Source: Xiphias gladius
Taxonomy: Eukaryota; Chordata; Actinopteri; Istiophoriformes; Xiphiidae
Assembly: GCF_016859285.1 (NCBI RefSeq)
Contig: NC_053408.1
Coordinates: 7,220,713-7,284,712 of the forward strand
DNA length: 64,000 bases
Direction of reading: 5' to 3'
Below, piece after piece: positions 58,078 through 64,000 of this stretch. The position numbers were made by a program, and so were the translations under genes. The stretch's first letter is position 1. Every line of letters starts with the position of its first letter. The notes under the pieces were generated by a model. The model saw only the letters and a list, made by a program, of their open reading frames with translations, made no database searches and was not told the DNA's origin.

Positions 58078-61000
58078 TCTGTGTATGTGTGTGTATGTGC
58101 GATGCAATTTAAGGAAGAGAAACTTGAACAATTTATACTCACATTTTGGCACTTGGCAGCGAATCTAAGATTAATTGTAAAAATCCAAAGTTTCAAATGA
58201 AATGAAAAGTGAACAAATGACAACCGTGGTGTCATCAGTCAGTTTAACAGCTGTGTGTTTTCAAGTGTTTGTATCAAATGAGAAAAGGGTTTTCAAGCAC
58301 ACATTCAGATGACGTAAAAAGGACATCACAAATGAGACATCCTGTCACTGAATCTGTGTTGTAAGTTCACAGTTTGCTATAAAGTCACTTATACAAAGTA
58401 ACAATCTTTGTAAACTTCAAAGTCAATTTTAACTATTTTACAAAGTAAAAGAAACTCAAAGACATACTAAGTATGATCCATACAGTGTCAAAGAAACTAC
58501 AAATCAAACAGAGAACAGTTAAGTGGTAACTGTGACACTTTGCTCTGCTCCAGGACACATTACAGAACTGGTTCCCATAATTGCTGATTATTTTTTGGGA
58601 AGCATCCTGAGCAATAAGACCAAATAATGTTCAATATACCGTGTTTAATTGTGTTTAGCTATAGGGTGCTACTGCAGCTGAATCAACGCCGTGAAAACAA
58701 TAACTGACATTTTCTAGCCAAACACCTTATTTGACTACTTTTTGCTGATGTGGTTTTTGTAATAAAACCACCGGGCTTACAGAACCCAACAAAACACACA
58801 GCTCTAACTTTTCTGGTTGTTTATGTTTGGAGAAAAAAAAAAGCCAGAACGGGGAGTTTAAAAGCAAAGGGGCGTGTGCTTTATATATATACTATGGGGT
58901 TGATGAAGGGATTGGGGGCAGGTACAAAGGTCGGTGTGGAGGTCAGGTTATGATGAGAGGACAACTGCAGGGCAGGGAGGGAATAGCAGGAATGCCAGCA
59001 AATTTAAAGGCCCTTTTCACCGAAGATATTGACTTGTCACAGCAGGAAAAAACACAGGAGTGAATTATAAAATGCATAATGGCTGAATTCCATTTAGCTG
59101 CCTCAGTTTCAGGGTCCTTGAATTCAGCATCCTGGCTCACTGTCACACTCATCGTGGCTTATAGACCAAGGCCACCGTTACTGTTATTAGCTGTACTTTT
59201 GCTGCTATGACAAGTTAAACTGACTGCTGTGAAACAGGTCTGTCGACCTTTAAGGGCCCAGCCTCATGTGACGCACCAAATGCACAGGTAACGGGAGACT
59301 AGAACAGGAGGAGCTGTGGTCATGGAGGCTAGAGGTCAACCAACACGAGTTGAGTAGAGTTCGTGAGAGCCGTCTGACGCTGATCAGCTGACGCACACGA
59401 CCTCAGTGATCTGCCAGAAATCGCAACGCTTCACCGTGACAGCATTAATATTTCCTCTTATTAATGACAGCAGCTGTGTCTCTATTTCTCTTCATGCTTG
59501 TATAATGAAGGGATTAGACATTTCTTTTTTTTTAGATTAATCTGTATTTACCATTTTGTGCTTTTATTTTTGCAGTGAAACCTATTAAATAATAATAGTT
59601 ACCACTTTAAAAGAAAGCTGCATAATAAGGGGTTTATGAGTCATAACTAACAGCTTTATTTATGTGCAGTCATTTCCTTATTTATGCTTATAGTTTAGTA
59701 TTAAGTCATTAATTAAAACCTATGACCAAAATCCATTTATTAACAACTTATTGACATTTACATCTTCAGACCATTCAAAAAATAAGCCACTATTTATGTC
59801 CTATAAAGCCTTTATAATGTGTTCGTTTTGGAGCAAAAAAAAAAAAAGTCAATACAAATGAACAAAACCAAATCCGCACGTCAGTTAAGCTCTACCTATT
59901 CGGGGAGTCTTATTTTGATCAAGATCCCTTTTTGTGAGAGACACCTGAAAACAGATTACATCATACAACATTAAAACAAGACAATTCCGTCATTAAAACA
60001 TCAGCAAGTGTTATTACAGTAAAATATCAGAAAACAGAGCTTTAAAACAAGACTGTCACTTTTGAGAGATCATTCTTCCTCTTGCGAATTGAAAGTGGAA
60101 TTCATAAGTAATAAATCCCTCTCTCTCAAGCCTAAACGTACTCAGGGGTTTTGTTACTACAGCCTTACGTGGTCTGGTATGACCAATGGTTTACGGTGGC
60201 TTAGTCAATTTACCGACCTTATGACTCTTCTCTGCTTGTGCTACTCTTACACTTTGTGTTTCCACTTACCATTATCGTCACTTGTGGCCACAGTTGCTGT
60301 TGATCAGGACTTCAATGTCCCTCAGAGCAACGAGTGTCCCCAATTTCCCTTTTTTTTTTTTTTTTTGTGGTTCACTCCAGTAGTGAGCTGTGTAGCACCA
60401 GAAACCAGTCTTCCCCATGTTCAGGGAACTTGTAAAGCTAAACTATCCTGTGATCCAGTGTCATGGTTACTCACTTGGATCTCATCTAAGGATGTTCAGA
60501 TTTGAGGCCTGGTTGGTTTGATGACATCCGTAGTTACCATGGGAACAGCAAGAGAGGTGTAATGGAGAAAACTGAAAAAAATGGGGTTTGATTTCATGAA
60601 AAATCTTAAACTTTAAATACCTCAGCATCCTAGATATCATGGCTATGTAAATGCTCAAAATTCAAGTATTATATCACTTTTATGAGCCTGTACACATTGG
60701 ACGTCACAGACAAGGAGACAGGGCCACCTCATTAAAGACCACCAAAACCATCAGTACTGGCATTTCTCCCGCCGGTATCACTGGTTACATTTGTCTCACA
60801 CTCAAATTACAATGACGACGAGTAGCCGGAAGAGAAGCTATTCTGTGCATGTTTCCATCACTTTTGTTTGTTAGTTACTTATACTATAGTTTCTTTTCCC
60901 CAACAAGCTCCTGCAGTCTTTCCATTGTTTTCAACCCGGGGATAGAAAGAGAGAAAATAAGAAGCGTTAAAAAGGGGGGGGGGGGCAAATCATATAAATG

Positions 61001-61325
61001 GTAGAAGAGCAGAGAAAGATGTGCGGCGTGCTTAGGGGAGGAGAATAATGGATAGATAGATAACAAAGAAGAGAGATGGGCATGAAGAGAGTATGCCCTC
61101 CTTGTGGCTGCTGCAGTGCTGTGCAGGGAGCCGATTCATCACGACCAAATAAACTACAGAGAGAGGAGGGGAAACGGAGAACGGGGGGGGGGGGGTAGAA
61201 CGCATACACTGGCGTCAGCATGCAGTCTGTCATCCTCCACCCCCTCTTTCCTCTACCTATCACTCTCTCCTTAACACACACACACACACTCACACAAGCA
61301 AGCAGACCTTTATCGCTATATACTG

Positions 61326-61378
<53 letters not shown>

Positions 61379-61539
61379 AGACTTACAGCTGTGCGTGCAT
61401 GCTGTAAATGTTTGTGCGTGCGGCCCTTTGCACGAGTGCTGCAGATTTCAGTCGAAGCCTAAGGGACAGTGTTGTGTCAATATTATCTTTCAGCATGCTG
61501 AATGACTGTACTAAGAGCTTTTTCCTCTAATTATGCACT

Positions 61540-61570
<31 letters not shown>

Positions 61571-63347
61571 GACCAGTTCTCTGCTAGTTTCCATGTGTTC
61601 TTCCATGTTTCTTTGGGTTTTGTGCTGGTTGTTTTCTGTGTCCCGTTGAATCTCTGCCTCTGCCTCTCTTTTGTTGCGGAAAATATACAACGTAGAAAAG
61701 CACACTCAGTGTTGGCTGTTGGGGAAAAAGCAATTAGCTGAAAATGGCTGAAAGCCACACAGGGCTGCAGACTGGGGTGCTGATTCTCTGAAACTCTCTC
61801 ACATTACAGGATGTCATTTGATTCAATTTTAGTATAGCAAATATTGCTGTTTTTTTTTTTTTTTTAAGCTATAGGAAACTTGATTGAGAATTATGTTTTC
61901 CCCACTAAATCTATACACCCAAAGTTAGTCGAAACATCAAATTAAAGTCGTTAATAGTTGTGTATAATCCACACACCATGATTACAGCATGATTTCTCTC
62001 ACATTTAGGAGAATTAAAACAGCTCTACAGAACAATAAATTAGTGTGGCTGAGGTTGCCATAGCAATACCTGAGCCATGGTGCACAGTGGTAAAGTTATC
62101 AGAGGGATCTCCACGGTAAGCTCCGTGTTTGAGCCGGCTGAGCTTTTTAACCCCCCTGAACCGAAAACATTGCAGAGCAGCCTCACCGTTTTTTAACATG
62201 TGACTAAATGGGAGGGTAGTCTGTCCACGAGAAAAGGTCCACTCACTCACGAGCAGAAAAGACGAGTTGTTTGTTGATGTAAACATCTGGTATTTGACAC
62301 ACGTTATCTACATCAGCAGTTCCCAAACTTTTCTTTAAACCACAGCACCCCATCTTCAGAAATTTTCCTTTCACAGGTTTCCATCACTTGCTCTGTCAGT
62401 CGCTATTTGTGACTGCTGTGCACCTGGGAAACTTGGCAGAAGGCATGTTGTGTTACTGTGGCAACCGGCAGCCGCGAGCTGTCATGTCATCAATCCCAGC
62501 TGAGGCGTGGACGCATGCATGTCAACAGGGTTTTTAATGTGGCGATTCCAAGGATTATTGCTGATTTCTGTAATGTAATGTTTCTGTAATGTAAAAATGT
62601 AACTAATGCAAGTAGATATTTCCTTGTTTGTGTATGGTGAAACATTAGTATAAAGTTACAGTAAAAAAAAAAAAGGAAATCAGCAAATCTTCTGGCATTT
62701 TGGCCTATCCCTAAATCCCCCCAGATCTAGATACAGATTACATTTTAATGTGGAAATGGGACTTTTGGATCAGTTTACTGGCAGTGAAAAAAACAAATTA
62801 AAAAAAAAAACTGTATTTCTTTGGCTTTTTACTCCTAGTTTCATCCATCTTGTGAGACACAGAACTTGCAAACCAATAAGACACCTTTGAAAACCAAGTC
62901 AAAGTCATACTTTTTAGTATATTCAAAAATATTTTTTAAGGAGTGTCCCTGTCCCCCGTGAAATACACAGGATGACAACTTAAATGTAGGACCGAAGTAT
63001 TAAACAGGTATAACAAACTTTAACAAACTGCTGTTCAGAGAAAGAACACGAAATGGCAAAAGTATAGAGGATGGACAGTGAGAAAAGGATCGACATGGAC
63101 ATCCAACAGGCCTCAGTTCCAGTGGCTCCAGTGACTAAACATGATTTGTATGGCTAATAGCAACATATAACGCATTAAAAATCACAGACATTGATCCTTT
63201 TGCTTTATTTTCTTTTTTTGCTGCGTGTGTAAATGTGTGTCTTTTATCTCCCAGGTTCTGTGGCATCTCGACATCTTTCGCCGAAGCTTTCGACAGCTGA
63301 CCACACACAAGTGCATGGAGGACTCGTGTATCTTCTGTGCTTTAAAG
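55445..63347 (+). CDS. usp54: usp54: ubiquitin-specific-protease-family protein, 5' part only
   Basis: Two coding exons fall in the window, 55445-55600 and 63255-63347, giving the first 83 residues; the gene continues beyond the right edge. USP54 belongs to the USP fold with USP53. Both were long called inactive because of catalytic-triad changes, though more recent work reports K63-directed activity. The Cys box is intact here; the His box is outside the window, so activity cannot be judged. The intron between the exons is 7.65 kb. Confidence 0.92.
56442..56531. repeat. (CA)n microsatellite, longest in window
   Basis: About 90 nt of uninterrupted CA. Confidence 0.97.
56594..56990. repeat. 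long purine-rich tract
   Basis: About 400 nt mostly of A and G on the plus strand, starting with a (GA)n run. It is the strand opposite of the pyrimidine tract at 48.94 kb. Confidence 0.8.
57227..57299. repeat. 16-bp minisatellite, about 4.5 units
   Basis: Unit GTGCATGTGCAAACAG repeated with one A-to-G change in the third full unit and a shortened first unit. Confidence 0.93.
57355..57670. mobile_element. diverged copy of the GCTGCAACTA-family element
   Basis: Starts GGGCAGCAACTTAAGATGAT and carries CCGACCAATGGTCCAAAACC, a word of the same family as 758-1133 and 3381-3743. The right end is eroded. Confidence 0.45.
58002..58074. repeat. (GT)n microsatellite
   Basis: Uninterrupted GT run. 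Confidence 0.97.
61326..61376. repeat. (TG)n microsatellite
   Basis: Uninterrupted TG run, ending in GAGAGA. Confidence 0.96.
61541..61566. repeat. (GA)n microsatellite
   Basis: Uninterrupted GA run. Confidence 0.93.
63255..63347 (+). CDS. usp54: usp54 second coding exon
   Basis: 93 nt, phase 0 to 0, acceptor TCTCCCAG. It encodes [20 protein letters not shown] and [11 protein letters not shown], nearly identical to human USP54 at this place. The donor is AAG|GTAGAG. Confidence 0.94.
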
Positions 63348-64000
63348 GTAGAGACTCTCCCACTTTGTCCTCTAATGGCTTTTGGTGGTCTTAACTGCAA
63401 ACCTGAAGCAGCGGCCATTACTCTGGTGTCTTACTTCTCTCCGATTTCTTGTCCTTCTGACAGCACGGAGACCCTGTTTTTCTTAGATTTGGTGCGGAGC
63501 AAGTTTGAGTTTCTGAAGGTAGTGCCATGCTAGTCATAGCTAACTACTAACTTCCTCTTCAGCTTTTTCCTGTTTATTCCCATTGCACAAACATTGGTGT
63601 CAGGAATGTAAACCAGAGGTTGGTACTGAAGTACATTTTCTGAAGTAGTGTATTCATGTGAGGCTCTAGTACTTTATCTGAGCATTTCTCTTTTGGGAGA
63701 CTTTCTACGTTTCGTCCACCGCATTTCAGAAGGAGACACTTTACTTTTTGCCCCACTACATTTATCTGACAGCTAGAGCAGCGTGACACTTAAAAACATG
63801 AGATAATCTCACGTCATCTTTAATATGTTCTTTCCTTTGCCCTTCTTTTCTTCCATCTTTTCGTCCCTTAACACGAGACAACATCTTAGAGTAAATCATT
63901 GAAGAGCACATAGCCGAACATATCTGGGCACATAAAGTACACATGGAATAAGACAAACTAATAAACATTAAAAGGTACAAATAACACACAATATGATAAC
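63348..64000 (+). other. usp54 intron, cut by the window edge
   Basis: No exon seen. At 63615-63780 there is a fragment of the AGTAACTGAGTAAAT-type element (GTACTGAAGTACATTTTCTG and CCCCACTACATTTATCTGAC). Confidence 0.55.

Larger units (their letters stand above)
55601..63254 (+). other. usp54 intron after first coding exon
   Basis: 7.65-kb intron. It holds a Tc1-like scrap near 55.68 kb (frame reading [11 protein letters not shown]), (CA)n at 56442-56531, a purine-rich tract at 56594-56990, (CA)n at 57062-57090, a 16-bp minisatellite at 57227-57299, a DNA element copy at 57355-57670, (GT)n at 58002-58074, (TG)n at 61326-61376 and (GA)n at 61541-61566. No additional exon is supported. Confidence 0.65.

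Noticed and set aside
1-64000. CRISPR arrays, operons, phage genes, tRNA or rRNA genes
   Set aside because: Spliced vertebrate genes fill the window. The tandem repeats are microsatellites or a minisatellite without spacer structure, and no tRNA-like A/B box pair or cloverleaf could be recognised by eye.

Overview
This 64-kb window is vertebrate genomic DNA, almost certainly from a ray-finned fish. The genes are spliced with GT-AG introns (one GC-AG), long (CA)n/(TG)n tracts occur throughout, and the introns hold many short, foldback, non-autonomous DNA elements of types I know from percomorph-like teleosts. There is no prokaryotic, viral or CRISPR content, and I found no tRNA or rRNA gene.

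Four protein-coding genes are present. From left to right they are: sec24c on the minus strand (502-17.5 kb, 23 coding exons plus one candidate microexon and an untranslated first exon), synpo2l on the plus strand (19.7-31.1 kb, 5 exons), a myozenin, myoz1-like, on the plus strand (coding 37.48-44.63 kb, 5 coding exons), and the 5' end of usp54 on the plus strand (first two coding exons at 55.4 and 63.3 kb; the gene runs off the right edge). I derived each model by matching open frames to remembered family sequences and requiring splice sites and phases to close. The coding totals are 3,699 nt for sec24c without the microexon, 3,696 nt for synpo2l and 744 nt for myoz1, all exact multiples of three.

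The order sec24c - synpo2l - myoz1 - usp54, with sec24c head-to-head to the others, is the same as on human 10q22. The related human 4q26 cluster (SEC24D, SYNPO2, MYOZ2, USP53) is its ancient duplicate. Two of the genes, synpo2l and myoz1, encode Z-disc proteins of striated muscle. Sec24c is a COPII cargo adaptor of the early secretory pathway, and usp54 is a ubiquitin-specific-protease-family protein.

Regions: 1-330 dinucleotide repeats; 380-17.5 kb sec24c; 17.6-19.6 kb shared head-to-head upstream region; 19.7-31.1 kb synpo2l with large introns 1 and 4; 31.1-37.4 kb synpo2l 3' flank and a possible myoz1 leader exon; 37.4-45.1 kb myoz1; 45.1-55.0 kb intergenic or usp54 leader region, with a CpG-rich stretch at 46.25-47.36 kb, a long pyrimidine tract and several repeats; 55.0-64.0 kb usp54 and its long intron.

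I see no new multi-gene system. The most interesting points are at the exon scale: a 42-nt in-frame exon in sec24c that repeats the DPDAIPSP segment with changes almost only at synonymous sites, a 45-nt in-frame cassette candidate in synpo2l, a myoz1 splice donor that merges with a (CA)n tract, and a 99-nt myoz1 intron that is open in frame.
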